From Ichthyophis bannanicus (taxonomy: Eukaryota > Chordata > Amphibia > Gymnophiona > Ichthyophiidae), in the NCBI GenBank assembly GCA_033557465.1, contig CM066037.1, positions 518,126,686 to 518,190,685 of the forward strand: a stretch of DNA of 64,000 nt, in the 5' to 3' direction. The stretch's first letter is position 1, and every line of letters begins with the position of its first letter. This document shows, one piece after another, positions 10,306 through 19,463 of this stretch. The position numbers and the translations under genes are program-made. Under the pieces are notes generated by a model. It was not told where the DNA came from, did not search any database, and saw only the letters and a list, made by a program, of their open reading frames with translations.

Positions 10306-11801
10306 GCGAATAACTCGTCGGCCTCGGCCTCCATTGCGGCACTCCCGGTACCGCCCTGACGATTGATGTGCGCCACCGTCACCGAGTTGTCAGAGAGAAC
10401 TCGCACGGGCAGCCCGCGCACCAAGCCCTCGAACGCCTGAAGGGCCCGGAACACTGCGCGAAGCTCTAAGCGATTGATCGCCCACGATGCCTCTAGGGGT
10501 GTCCAAAGCCCCTGCGCAAACTGACTCCCGCAGTGGGCTCCCCAACCCCTCAGACTGGCATCCGTCAGCAACGGCAGCCATTCCGGCTGCTCCAGCGGCA
10601 AACTGCCCTCCAGCGATGAGGGGCGAATCCACCACCGAAGGGACTGCCGAACCGTGCACGGGCACGGAAGACGCTTGCTTAACGAATCGGTCTGATGCGA
10701 CCAACAGCGGAGCAGTGCTCTCTGAAGAGGCCGCATATGAAACCTGGCCCAAGGCACCGTCTCCAACGTTGCCGCCATAGTGCCCAGCACCCTGAGATAA
10801 TCCCACGCCGAGGGCGCCGACATCGACCGAAACCGCCGCACCAGGGCCCGCATACCCTCGGCCCGTTTGCGCGGGAGGAACACCTGTCCCCTGCACGTGT
10901 CGAACCGGACACCCAGGTACTCGAGTTCCTGTGTGGGCTGCAGCTGGCTCTTGACCGGGTTGACCACCCAACCCAGCTCTTGCAAAAACTGCACCACCCT
11001 GCTCGTCACCCGGAGACTTTCCTCCGCGGACTTGGCCCGAATCAACCAATCGTCTAGGTAAGGGTGGACTAAAATACCTTCTTTGTGCAACGCCGCCGCC
11101 GCCACCACCACCACCATAATCTTGGTGAAGGTTCGCGGCGCCGTTGCCAGGCCGAACGGCAAGGCTCGGAACTGGTAGTGGCCCCAGGGGAGCGCAAACC
11201 TCAGGAAGCGCTGGTGAGCTTCTCGAATGGGAATGTGTAAGTACGCCTCCGACAAGTCTAGAGACGTCAGGAATTCCCCGCGCCGCACCGCTACAATGAC
11301 TGACCGCAACGTTTCCATTCGAAAGCGCGGCACCCGCAAGCAGCGGTTCACTCCTTTCAGATCGAGTATGGGTCGCAACTGTCCCCCCTTTTTGGGCACC
11401 ATGAAATAAATGGAGTAGCGACCCATACCGTAGTCGGCCTTTGGGACTTCGACCACGGCTCCCAAGCGAATGAGCCGCTCCAAGGTTTCGCGAACCGCTG
11501 CCGTCTTCGTAGGTCCCCAGCAAGGAGACATGACAAAGGAGTCCCGCACGGGCCTGGCCAGCTCCAGCGCGTAGCCGTGTTGAATGATCTCCAAGACCCA
11601 CTGGTCGGAGGTGATGTGGGTCCAGGCGGAAAGAAACCCCCGCAGCCGACCGCCGATGGGAGGCTCCCCCGCCGGAACCCGCCTCACCTCATTGGGGCTT
11701 ACGGGAGGTAGACGCCGGGACGGAGGAGAAACCTCTACTGGCCCCCCGAAATCCCCGGAAGCTTTGGCCTCTAGAGAGAAACCGCCCTCTCTGAAAGGCA
11801 C
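9921..11801 (-). CDS. DIRS reverse transcriptase / RNase H / methyltransferase polyprotein
   Basis: An intact 626-codon frame. The RT palm has LRPILDLKGVNR (about 142), LDLSEAYLHIPI (181), LPFGLATAPRTF (214) and the catalytic YLDD (248-251). RNase H follows with LTDASLRGWGAHCG (412), NRLELRAV (444), SDNSVTVAHIN (470) and HIAGKDNVTADFLS (512). The last 80 residues have the DIRS N6-adenine-methyltransferase-like region with VMDLMATF and FPPW (595-598). It overlaps gag by 113 nt upstream and the recombinase by 385 nt downstream, the usual compact DIRS layout. The gag overlap implies frameshift or reinitiation. The residues I can check are intact. Confidence 0.93.
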   Translation of the reverse strand: MPFREGGFSLEAKASGDFGGPVEVSPPSRRLPPVSPNEVRRVPAGEPPIGGRLRGFLSAWTHITSDQWVLEIIQHGYALELARPVRDSFVMSPCWGPTKTAAVRETLERLIRLGAVVEVPKADYGMGRYSIYFMVPKKGGQLRPILDLKGVNRCLRVPRFRMETLRSVIVAVRRGEFLTSLDLSEAYLHIPIREAHQRFLRFALPWGHYQFRALPFGLATAPRTFTKIMVVVVAAAALHKEGILVHPYLDDWLIRAKSAEESLRVTSRVVQFLQELGWVVNPVKSQLQPTQELEYLGVRFDTCRGQVFLPRKRAEGMRALVRRFRSMSAPSAWDYLRVLGTMAATLETVPWARFHMRPLQRALLRCWSHQTDSLSKRLPCPCTVRQSLRWWIRPSSLEGSLPLEQPEWLPLLTDASLRGWGAHCGSQFAQGLWTPLEASWAINRLELRAVFRALQAFEGLVRGLPVRVLSDNSVTVAHINRQGGTGSAAMEAEADELFAWVELHLSAISAAHIAGKDNVTADFLSRVHVDAGEWELHPAVFRQIVCRWGTPVMDLMATFQSAKVAHFFSRRRERMSEGIDALLRLWPSNGLLYVFPPWALIGRVIQKIGAHAGQVLLVAPDWPRPP

Positions 11802-12978
11802 CGGGTCGAGTCGGCCGGAATCTTCTAAAATCCCGAAACTGACCCCGACCTCCCTGGCCAGGTTTGGCCTGTTTCGGCCTGTCCTCGGGCAGCCGACCTG
11901 TCTTAGACTCCCCCAGGTCCTTCACTAACTTATCCAAATCTTCCCCAAACAGCAATCCGCCCTTAAAGGGAAGTTTGCTGAGGCGGGATTTGGAAGGTCC
12001 ATCTGCGGCCCAATTGCGCAGCCATAAGGAATGACGAGCCGCCACCAGCGACCCCGTACTGTTAGCCAGCGCCCTAATTAAGTCGTAATGGACATCCGCA
12101 AGGTAGGCCGCGCCGGATTCCAAGCGATCCAGCTCCTTAGCCTCCTCCAGATCTACGTGCGAGGATTGGCGCAGCCGTTGGGCCCAGCGCAGACACGCTC
12201 TGGCTACCCAGGCCCCACAGATGGAGGCCTGAAGTGAGATAGAATCCGCCTCAAAGGCTTGCTTAAGCAGACCGTCAACCTTTCGGTCCTGGGCATCCTT
12301 CAAGGCCGCGCTGCCCTCAACGGGGATGGTGGTCTTTTTCGTGACAGCGGACACCAGGGCATCTATACGCGGAGCCCGGAACTTGTCCTTAGCCGAATCC
12401 GCCAAAGGATACAACCGACTCAAGGTACGAATGCCCCGAAGCCCTGCTTCCGGCTTATCCCATTCGTCTTGAATCATTTTCTCGAACACGCGGTGCACAG
12501 GAAAAACCACCTGCGTCTGCCGAACCGCCTGGATGACAGGATCCTCCACGTCGTCCTCCACCGCTGCTGGAGGAGCAAGGTTCAACATCTGCAAGGTCTC
12601 TGAAATCAAAGCCGCCAACTCCTCTCTGCGGAAGAGCCGAATGATCTTCGCTTGATCCTCAGGCTCTGGGATCTCATCTTCCTCCAGATCCTGCGACCCT
12701 TCCTCAGGATCCCAAACAGGATCTGCGGATTCCATCCAGGTGTCCTCCACCGGGTCAGTGAGCCTCGCCCGCTTCGGCGCCGGCGACTCCACACCCGCTA
12801 CACCTTCCGCCACTAACTGCGGAGGCTGGGGCGCCGGAGACGCCGCGCGCGGTCTTTTTCCCTGCTGCCGCAGGCAAAAAGCCTGATGCAGCAGAAGCAC
12901 AAACTCAGGACTGAAGCCGCAGAGACCTGATGCCCGAGGAGACACGGATTCCCCGGAGGGCCCTGGCAGGACTTCCAT
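11689..12978 (-). CDS. DIRS Gag-like protein
   Basis: A 429-codon frame collinear with the Gag of element E (62321-63853): FSPEFVLLLHQAFC, an acidic region with ED repeats, DQAKIIRLFRREELAALIS, VRQTQVVFPVHRVFEKMIQ, KKTTIPVEGSAALKD, VHYDLIRALAN and an Arg/Gly/Phe-rich C-terminus (FRGFRGASRGF) that could bind nucleic acid. The N-terminal part seen in E lies in another frame here (about 13187-12970) and includes a C-X2-C...C-X2-C motif (CLVC, CRGC). A frameshift near 12970 therefore probably shortens Gag, unless translation starts at 12978. DIRS Gag is presumed to package the RNA. Confidence 0.85.
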   Translation of the reverse strand: MEVLPGPSGESVSPRASGLCGFSPEFVLLLHQAFCLRQQGKRPRAASPAPQPPQLVAEGVAGVESPAPKRARLTDPVEDTWMESADPVWDPEEGSQDLEEDEIPEPEDQAKIIRLFRREELAALISETLQMLNLAPPAAVEDDVEDPVIQAVRQTQVVFPVHRVFEKMIQDEWDKPEAGLRGIRTLSRLYPLADSAKDKFRAPRIDALVSAVTKKTTIPVEGSAALKDAQDRKVDGLLKQAFEADSISLQASICGAWVARACLRWAQRLRQSSHVDLEEAKELDRLESGAAYLADVHYDLIRALANSTGSLVAARHSLWLRNWAADGPSKSRLSKLPFKGGLLFGEDLDKLVKDLGESKTGRLPEDRPKQAKPGQGGRGQFRDFRRFRPTRPGAFQRGRFLSRGQSFRGFRGASRGFSSVPASTSRKPQ

Positions 12979-13189
12979 ATCGGGCTCTTGCCCGAGACCC
13001 GCGGGGAAGCCGCTCGCACCCCCGCTGGCGCCTCCTGCGTCTCCGGGGACTCAGGAGCCTCCATCTGAAGCTCCACCGCTGAAGACAGGGCAGCACAGCC
13101 CCTGCACACGCCGGTGTCAGCGACCGTGCCCCTCCTAGTGCCACACACGAGGCACAGAGGCCGGGCAGCCATAGGGAGAACTCCCACGT

Positions 13190-14029
13190 CCCCTGGGCTG
13201 CAAGCTGTGGCAGGCCGTATAAGCTGACCAATGTTATGAAGATTAGTAATGAAAAACTACCTATGAACGCTGGTTGATGGTTTTTTTTTTTTTTTTTTGA
13301 ACAATTAGCTCCCCAAAAAAAAAGAATTGAAGCCCTCAGGAAACAAACTCAAACACCCGTAAAAGGCAAAAGGAAACCAAAAAACCAAAATAAAGAAAAG
13401 AAAACAAAAGCGCAGCAAAGCCCCGACCCAAAAAATGGGAGACGACCAGCTGCCACGCGGCTGCCTCGCGGCTCAGAAAATGGCCACCGCAAGTGCAAAC
13501 CGCTACAGCCAAAAAAGGCGCGATGAGCACCGCGGCGTCCCTGCTCCACTGTACCTCTGCGGCCTGGGCAAAACGAGCAGCCGGACGCCGGGAAAGCACG
13601 TACCCGTGCAGTTGGTCACTCCCCAAAGCGCCGCCGCCAGCGCCTGGACCCCCAGGCCCTTAAAGCACTTGGGAGAGCAGGCACATAGCACCACCGAAGC
13701 ACAAGAACTGCCGCTCTGTGAAACACATCCACAAGAAGGGCTCACCTCCGTAAGGTCCGGGAGGGGAGACCTCTGGGCCAAGCGGGGGGAGAGGGGGGGG
13801 ACGGGGGGGGGACTCGAAGGCTTGAGTTAGAACCCCCCCAGGAAGAAAACGCCGTACTGGCACAGACAAGTAACAAGAAAGCCTTTCTTCCTGAGTGAAC
13901 CTGTTTTCTACTTCTTTTTTTTTTTTTTTAAAGGAACAGCGCCACAACTAAATCCAACCCTCTTAACAATCCTAACTATCCTAAAAACCTCCCTGCTCCT
14001 TATCCATTCCTCCAGAGAGCCTCTCCCTA
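13190..14029 (-). other. Leader of DIRS C (non-coding)
   Basis: GC-rich sequence with homopolymer runs (T near 13281-13298, purine runs near 13785-13812, T/A near 13914-13932). Short frames on either strand have no homology. It presumably holds the promoter, but I see no reliable core elements. Confidence 0.5.
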
Positions 14030-14199
14030 AGGCTCGTCAAGTCCTCCTGCTGCAAGGAGACTGGTTACACTGGGATGCAGATGGGAGTGCAGCAGGCTAT
14101 ATCCAGTGATGTCATCATTCTGACATACCAGTCTCCTAGCTGCAGGAGGAGATTGACAACCCAGAGGTAGAGGACTGAACTGGAGGAACGATAAGGAAA
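14030..14199 (-). repeat. Left ITR of DIRS C with internal hairpin
   Basis: It is the inverted complement of the right ITR over about 95 bp. Arms 14044-14064 and 14128-14148 are complementary at 19 of 21 positions. The tip ends GGAACGATAAGGAAA at 14199. Confidence 0.88.
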
Positions 14200-14691
14200 G
14201 AGTCCTTTGATTCTTTACTCCAGGCGTCGGTAAAGGATTTGCTGTTATAGACAGTGGCTTTGATAGCTCATTGTTCGGTGTGACGAGTTTCGGAGTTTCA
14301 GGCGTTGTCATGTAATGAGCCGTTTTCACCCTTTCTGGATAGAGGGTGGTGTTTGCGAGCAGTCCTGTCGTCCTTCCAAAAGGTGGTTTCTGATTTTTCT
14401 CCTGAGCCTATTGGTTTCTCTTCCAGTTCTCGGTTTTTCTGGAAGGGGAGGTTTTTATTCGTAGCTTACGCCGATAGGAAACATTACATGCAGGGTGCGA
14501 TGTTCGTTTCTTTGTTTTTGTGTGCTGGTTGGAGGTCCCCACAAAAGGGAAGCAGCAGCGAAGGAGGCCATTTCGCACTGGGTTAAGGCAGTGGTTGTCT
14601 CAGCTTTCTGCTGGCGAGGTTGTATGATTCCGGGGGTCTTTCTGACTCTTGCTACCAGGGCACAAGCGGCTTCATGGGTGAATCACTGTGT
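14200..14691 (+). pseudogene. DIRS B recombinase, middle part
   Basis: It resumes the B reading right after element C with ESFDSLLQASVKDLLL, then RVSEFQALSC (contains the catalytic Arg), and continues to LATRAQAASWVNHC, the His/Arg box with His lost. It contains stops and frameshifts. It ends at the target site CATT of the LTR element (14692-14695). Confidence 0.8.
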
Positions 14692-14695
14692 CATT

Positions 14696-16255
14696 TGTGA
14701 CCCAGTAGCTCCCCAGGAACCGATGGACACAGATAAGCATCCGGTGATAGAAGCCGGTACTGCAGGAGAAAGCAGGGATTTCTCTGCAGAAAGAAAAAAA
14801 ATCAGAACTAATCAAGCAGAACAGCTCACCTCGGGGGAAGGGAGTAGTAAAGCTCTTGATTGGGCACGCCCCAAGAGGAGGGCGGGCAGTGCAAGCTAGA
14901 AGCACCTGGTTAAATAGTCTGAAACCAGGAAGTGAAAGAGAGCAAAGGAAACTAGGAGAGCCACAAAGGCTAAGAGAGAAGCCGAGAGAACAACAGGGAC
15001 GGAGAGAATTTCCAGAAGGAGAAACAAGAGTTTCAGAGGGAAAATCTGGAAGGAAATATCTTTGCTGCTGTGATTCCTCCAATAGTCTGCAACTAGCGTG
15101 GTGGAAGACTCAGAAGAGGAAAGGAACTGCTGGAGGCAGAATACTTTCAGAACACTGAGAGATCCAAGGCTACAGGACCAGGCAGAGCTATGGAATAAAA
15201 GGCAGAAGGACAAAGAATTCTCCAAGGGAAAGCTTCTATACAAGGTACCCAGTGGGGGAGAAGTAGTGGATAAGTGTTATGCTCCAAAGCCAGAGAGAGT
15301 GTGCCCTAGTTTTAAAAGCCAAGTCAGACAAATGGTGGCAGCTGTTTTCAGCAAGGAGAAGCTTTGAATAAAAGTGAATATTCTTACAAGCTAGCTGAAG
15401 AACCTAGCCAGGAAAGGGCTGACGTCAGTGCTTTTAAATCTCTCTTTAAAGACTCTCCCATTACTGCTAAGTATCCAAGCACAGCACCCACGTGTAGAGA
15501 AAGGTGGGGAGATAACGTTAGCAGCACATTGAATGTTTGTTTTCCTGACACAAACAAATATGCTAATCAGCCTGAGATAGAGAGGCTCAGCAAACAATTG
15601 CTCACGGGAGAAAAGGAACGCCAGCTAAGTGAAGGGAAGTCACCAGCTGAATCACTTCTCCACGAGTTCAGAGAGTTTTTAGAACATAAGGCAAGTTTTA
15701 ACTACAGTGCTCCAGAACCAGTTACTGGCTGTAAAGAAGGAATGCCTATTTCTAATTCTCTGCCTTCCTCCGAAGAGGATATGTTAATGGACTGTTCTAC
15801 ATGCTTAATTGAGAAAGACAATTAAGGGGAAAAGTTTACCTGTTATATGAAGCAATATAGCAGAGGCACTTAACTCGTCCTATACAAGAAGCTGGTAGAA
15901 AGTGAATGAGTCCATGTACCAGTGATTGCTATAACAGGAGCACTAACTGTTGTAGGAACTTTTCTGTCTCACCCTTTTTGATTGGATCACATGAAGTGAA
16001 TGTGAATTCCTGAATATAGCACAGCATTGCAAGTCTGTTTAACAAGTTTCTTTACTCTTGTTTTGGATTTATACTTCTGCACCGTCTGTACCATTTGAAC
16101 TGCACAACTGGCAAATAAACCTCATGAAAAATAAATTTCTCTTTGCCATGCCTTACTGCTCGAAGCACTAAACACAACTACAACTAATTGCCTCCAGGGC
16201 ATCACAAGGCAACCCCTCCTTAAACCCCCAAGGTTAGGGAGCGGGCGGCGTGATA
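14696..16255 (+). repeat. 5' LTR of the Gmr1-like element
   Basis: Nearly identical to 19464-21031. Differences include a 7-bp deletion near 15091, a 1-bp insertion near 14883, a 1-bp deletion near 15331 and several substitutions. AATAAA signals occur near 16114 and 16128, about 130 bp before the LTR end. Confidence 0.92.
14856..15825 (+). pseudogene. LTR-encoded ORF, broken copy in the 5' LTR
   Basis: It is the counterpart of the 314-codon frame of the 3' LTR, split here into three frames (14856-15158, 15098-15367, 15364-15825) by a 7-bp deletion near 15091 and a 1-bp deletion near 15331. No known domain is recognised. See the 3' LTR entry. Confidence 0.5.
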
Positions 16256-16259
16256 AGAG

Positions 16260-16279
16260 TGGCGTAGTATTGAGGATTT
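16260..16279 (+). promoter_or_regulatory. Primer binding site, tRNA-Ser type
   Basis: Four nucleotides after the 5' LTR, TGGCGTAGT followed by AGGATT in register matches the complement of the 3' end of vertebrate tRNA-Ser (AGA/TGA type) at about 16 of 20 positions. The site would prime minus-strand DNA synthesis. Confidence 0.65.
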
Positions 16280-16578
16280 CTGCAGACGCAAGAAGTGACC
16301 ATAGCAGGAGCTGCAGAGGCCAGACTTCCAGAGGAGCCCAGCAGTGGAAGGGGACTGCAGGAAGCTGCTGAACTTCGTTGCTGACATGCTTGTATAACTC
16401 CTGAGCCAGGTAAAGGGTATCCACCCAGGGTACCGAGGATACCAGGGCCAGGGGGGGTCTCCTAGTGGTGACTGGGGGAAGGAAAAAAAATATATATATA
16501 TTCCAAAGAGAATAGAAAACTCAGTATCCAGTGGTATCGCACTTTGGTCTGTGTTTCTCTTTTGTTGCAGGTTCCAAG

Positions 16579-19425
16579 ATGGCGTTGGAAGCCAAAGAGG
16601 TCTTTGGATGGATGGCGACGCAGTTGGAACCCCAGAGAGACATGTCTCTAGAGGCACAGGCAAGAGCTAATGCTAGCTTCCATGAGCAGCAAAAACCCCT
16701 GCTAGCGTTGATGGAGGAGTTGTTGCAAGAAAAGAAGCCAGCGCCTGTTCCAGCCTCAACAACAGGTTCCACACTAACAGACAATGTACATCCTGTTAGC
16801 ATACAGATGGGAACTTTGTTCAATTTTGGACAGCTTACAGATAAGGATGATGTGGATGATTATTTAGAAAGCTTTGAAAGAGTTGCACATCTTAGCTTGT
16901 GGCCTAAAGAGCACTGGCCGCTAAGACTGGCTGCATCCCTCACAGGGGAGGCACTGGCCGCTTACCGTGCCATGCCAGCTGATTTAGCAGGAAGCTATGA
17001 TGAGATTAAAAGAGCAATCAGGGAGAGATTGGGGCTCACTCCGGTGGTTTATCGCGCTCGCCTGAGGAGTGTGAAATTGAAGCCCAGTGAGACTCCAAAA
17101 TCTCTATGTCATCGCATACGCAGCTTGCTTAACAAATGGTTAAATCCAGAAGGGAGAGCTGTGGAATCTATCTTGAATGACCTAGTATTAGAGCAGTACA
17201 TGGACGCTCTTCCAAACAGTATCCGTACTTTTCTGATCTTGCAGAATTGCAAAACCCCTCAGGAGGCAGTAGCACTCTCGGAAAGATACATTGAGGCCGA
17301 GATTACAGGCCAGAGAGGTGGCTCTACTTCCCAGGAATCTGGTTACTGCAGATCAGAAAGGGCACGAAGGGAGGAGAGCGGTCCTGTAAAAATGTGCATG
17401 CCTTTATGGAAAGGTGGAAAAGGTAGACAAAAATGTTACAAATGTGGTCAGGAAGGGCATTTGCAAAGACAATGTCATGTGAAAACTGCATTAATAGTGG
17501 GTAGTGCTATGAGAGACAGGCAAGGTTTCCTTCTTTCTATAGAAGTACAGGGAATCACCGCCCAGGCTTTGCTGGACTCCGGGGCGGAGTTGAGTATGCT
17601 CTCCAAGGAGTTGTGGCATGAGATAGAGGCCAAGCAAGGCGGAGAAGTGATTCAGCCCGTTACTTCAGTGAAGATAAGGTGCGTACATGGTGGGACTTCC
17701 ACTTACCCAGTGTACAAACTACACATAAAAGGGTTAGGTACACGTAGGACTATCCCACTAGCAGTTATCCCAGGTCTTCCTCATGCTGTCATTCTAGGCA
17801 GGGATTGGCCTCAGTTTTATCAAGAGATGAAGCGAGAGTTGCATGAGAAAGGCGTGATGGTCTCCACGAGGGCCCAGTCTGCAGCCTCAGAGGATAAGGA
17901 GGGACCCTTAGAAAGGGAGGAAGACCACACAGAGGATCTTGGAGAAATTCTTCCTTTTGAGGATGCTTTAATAGAAACTCCAGATCCTAAAGATAAAAAG
18001 GAAAAGGCTGAAAAGCGTAAAGAGAAGCAATTACGCTCTAGAAACAAGGCGGAGGTACAGGCCGGGCAAGAGCTGCCATGGGTGCCCGAGGAACTGATGA
18101 ACAAGTTTCCCTCGTTTCCGCATGAGCAGCAGGCAGACCCTGCCCTTTCTCAGGCATTTAAGTGGGCCCAGAGCACTAGGGATACCCTGCCTAGGTTTCT
18201 GCTCACCGCTGGCCTACTCTATAGGGAGAGTAAAAATCCTTTTACAGGAGATACTAGGAAGCAGTTAGTGGTGCCGACCACTTTCAAAAACATAGTGTTA
18301 CGGCTGGCACACGACCATCCTGTTGGGGGACATAAGGGCAGTCAGGGGACCCTTGACCAGATCCTCGCTAGATTTTACTGGCCAGGTATATTTAAGGAGA
18401 TGGCCAAGTTTTGCGAGGCTTGTCCCACTTGTCAAAGAGTCTCTGCAGCCCATCCCAGGGAGGTCCCAATGATCCCATCTCCTGTGATTAAAGAGCCCGT
18501 CCAAAGGATAGGGATAGACATAGTTGGACCTCTAATTAAGACTCCGAGAGGATTCCGCTATATTCTAGTGGTAGTAGATCACGCTACAAGATTTCCGTGG
18601 GCCATGCCACTACGGAGCACATCAGCCAAAGTAATAGCTATGGAACTTATTAAGCTATTTTGTGAAATAGGTTTCCCGAAGGAAGTTCTCACCGACAGGG
18701 GGAGCAATTTCCTCTCAAAGTTCTTAGGGCAAGTATGGGATGCCTTTGGCATTACCCACATCAAAACGGCAGCATACCATCCCCAAACTAACGGTTTAGT
18801 CGAAAGACAAAATCAAACGATTAAGAGGATGTTACGTAGGAGTTTGGAGGGGGACATTGACAATTGGGATACCATGCTTCCCTTTATCCTTTATGCATGC
18901 CGAGAAAGGAAACAAGCCTCATTAGGAACGGCACCATATGAGTTACTATATGGCCGGTCACCCCGCGGCATTCTGGACATCCTAAAAGAACAATGGGTGG
19001 AGCCAGATCCAAGGGAAGTAGAGGTGCCCGAATTCCTTAAAGATTTAAAGAAACGGCTACGCCGAACTTCACAGGCAGCGGAAGAAAACTTAAAACGTAG
19101 TCAGGCTAAACAAAAATCCTACTACGATAGGAACACAAAACAGCGTCAGTTAAATGTAGGAGAGAAAGTCATTGTGATGGTGTCGGGTACGGAACCCAAT
19201 TTCGAAAGCCATTGGAAGGGTCCTTGTCGGGTGGTGCATCCTGTAGGACCTGTTTCATATTTAGTGGAAAATAGGAAAGGCCGCAGGCAAGTCTACCACG
19301 TTAACCTCCTAAAGCCATGGCATGACAGGGTAGCCTTAGCCCAGATAGCCACAATAGACTCCCCAAGACAACAGCCTCAAGTACATCCCAGAGTCCATAA
19401 GTGGTATCACGTGCTGTGCTGTTAA
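16579..19425 (+). CDS. Gag-protease-integrase polyprotein (no RT)
   Basis: The frame is open from 16531; the start at 16579 (MALEAKEVF) matches a Gag N-terminus better. Numbering from 16531, a SCAN-like capsid lies at about 165-265 (KSLCHRIRSLLNKWL, then EQYMDALP). A CCHC knuckle (CYKCGQEGHLQRQC) is at about 301-314, a retropepsin motif (LLDSGAELS) at 346, and a basic/acidic linker at 430-525. The integrase H2C2 zinc finger ends in CEACPTC (about 629). The DDE core has DIVGP (663), TDRGSNF (721) and LVERQNQ (about 757), and a GPY/F module (HWKGPCRVV) lies near 893. The frame is intact but RT and RNase H are absent. It would need RT in trans. Confidence 0.92.
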   Translation: MALEAKEVFGWMATQLEPQRDMSLEAQARANASFHEQQKPLLALMEELLQEKKPAPVPASTTGSTLTDNVHPVSIQMGTLFNFGQLTDKDDVDDYLESFERVAHLSLWPKEHWPLRLAASLTGEALAAYRAMPADLAGSYDEIKRAIRERLGLTPVVYRARLRSVKLKPSETPKSLCHRIRSLLNKWLNPEGRAVESILNDLVLEQYMDALPNSIRTFLILQNCKTPQEAVALSERYIEAEITGQRGGSTSQESGYCRSERARREESGPVKMCMPLWKGGKGRQKCYKCGQEGHLQRQCHVKTALIVGSAMRDRQGFLLSIEVQGITAQALLDSGAELSMLSKELWHEIEAKQGGEVIQPVTSVKIRCVHGGTSTYPVYKLHIKGLGTRRTIPLAVIPGLPHAVILGRDWPQFYQEMKRELHEKGVMVSTRAQSAASEDKEGPLEREEDHTEDLGEILPFEDALIETPDPKDKKEKAEKRKEKQLRSRNKAEVQAGQELPWVPEELMNKFPSFPHEQQADPALSQAFKWAQSTRDTLPRFLLTAGLLYRESKNPFTGDTRKQLVVPTTFKNIVLRLAHDHPVGGHKGSQGTLDQILARFYWPGIFKEMAKFCEACPTCQRVSAAHPREVPMIPSPVIKEPVQRIGIDIVGPLIKTPRGFRYILVVVDHATRFPWAMPLRSTSAKVIAMELIKLFCEIGFPKEVLTDRGSNFLSKFLGQVWDAFGITHIKTAAYHPQTNGLVERQNQTIKRMLRRSLEGDIDNWDTMLPFILYACRERKQASLGTAPYELLYGRSPRGILDILKEQWVEPDPREVEVPEFLKDLKKRLRRTSQAAEENLKRSQAKQKSYYDRNTKQRQLNVGEKVIVMVSGTEPNFESHWKGPCRVVHPVGPVSYLVENRKGRRQVYHVNLLKPWHDRVALAQIATIDSPRQQPQVHPRVHKWYHVLCC

Positions 19426-19449
19426 GATAAAGCCAGCCCGTGATATCTT

Positions 19450-19460
19450 AAGGGGGGGGG
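19450..19460 (+). promoter_or_regulatory. Polypurine tract
   Basis: AAGGGGGGGGG lies 3 nt before the 3' LTR. It is the expected primer for plus-strand synthesis. Only 24 nt separate it from the ORF stop. Confidence 0.8.
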
Positions 19461-19463
19461 ATC

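Larger units (their letters stand above)
8245..14199 (-). mobile_element. DIRS element C, complete (family 1)
   Basis: In element orientation: left tip at 14199, left ITR to about 14030, leader, gag (12978-11689), RT/RNase H/methyltransferase (11801-9921), tyrosine recombinase (10305-8743), ICR (8730-8628) and right ITR to 8245. The host recombinase reading of DIRS B is interrupted exactly (ALAK | ESFD, versus ALTKPPFEP in the intact gene). AAA occurs at both edges (8245-8247 and 14197-14199) and there is no longer target duplication, as expected for recombinase-mediated DIRS integration. Length is about 5.95 kb. Two of three ORFs are fully open. Confidence 0.93.

Noticed and set aside
8791..10359. 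Several plus-strand open frames across DIRS C
   Set aside because: They are antisense to the recombinase and RT frames, which carry clear catalytic motifs.
10390..11601. 403-codon minus-strand frame overlapping the DIRS C RT ORF
   Set aside because: It is a second reading frame of the same strand. It lacks any RT or other motif and its Gly/Ala/Arg-rich composition follows the high GC of the true frame.
14495..14899. 134-codon frame crossing into the 5' LTR
   Set aside because: It joins degraded DIRS recombinase to LTR sequence across the insertion site, so it is not a gene.
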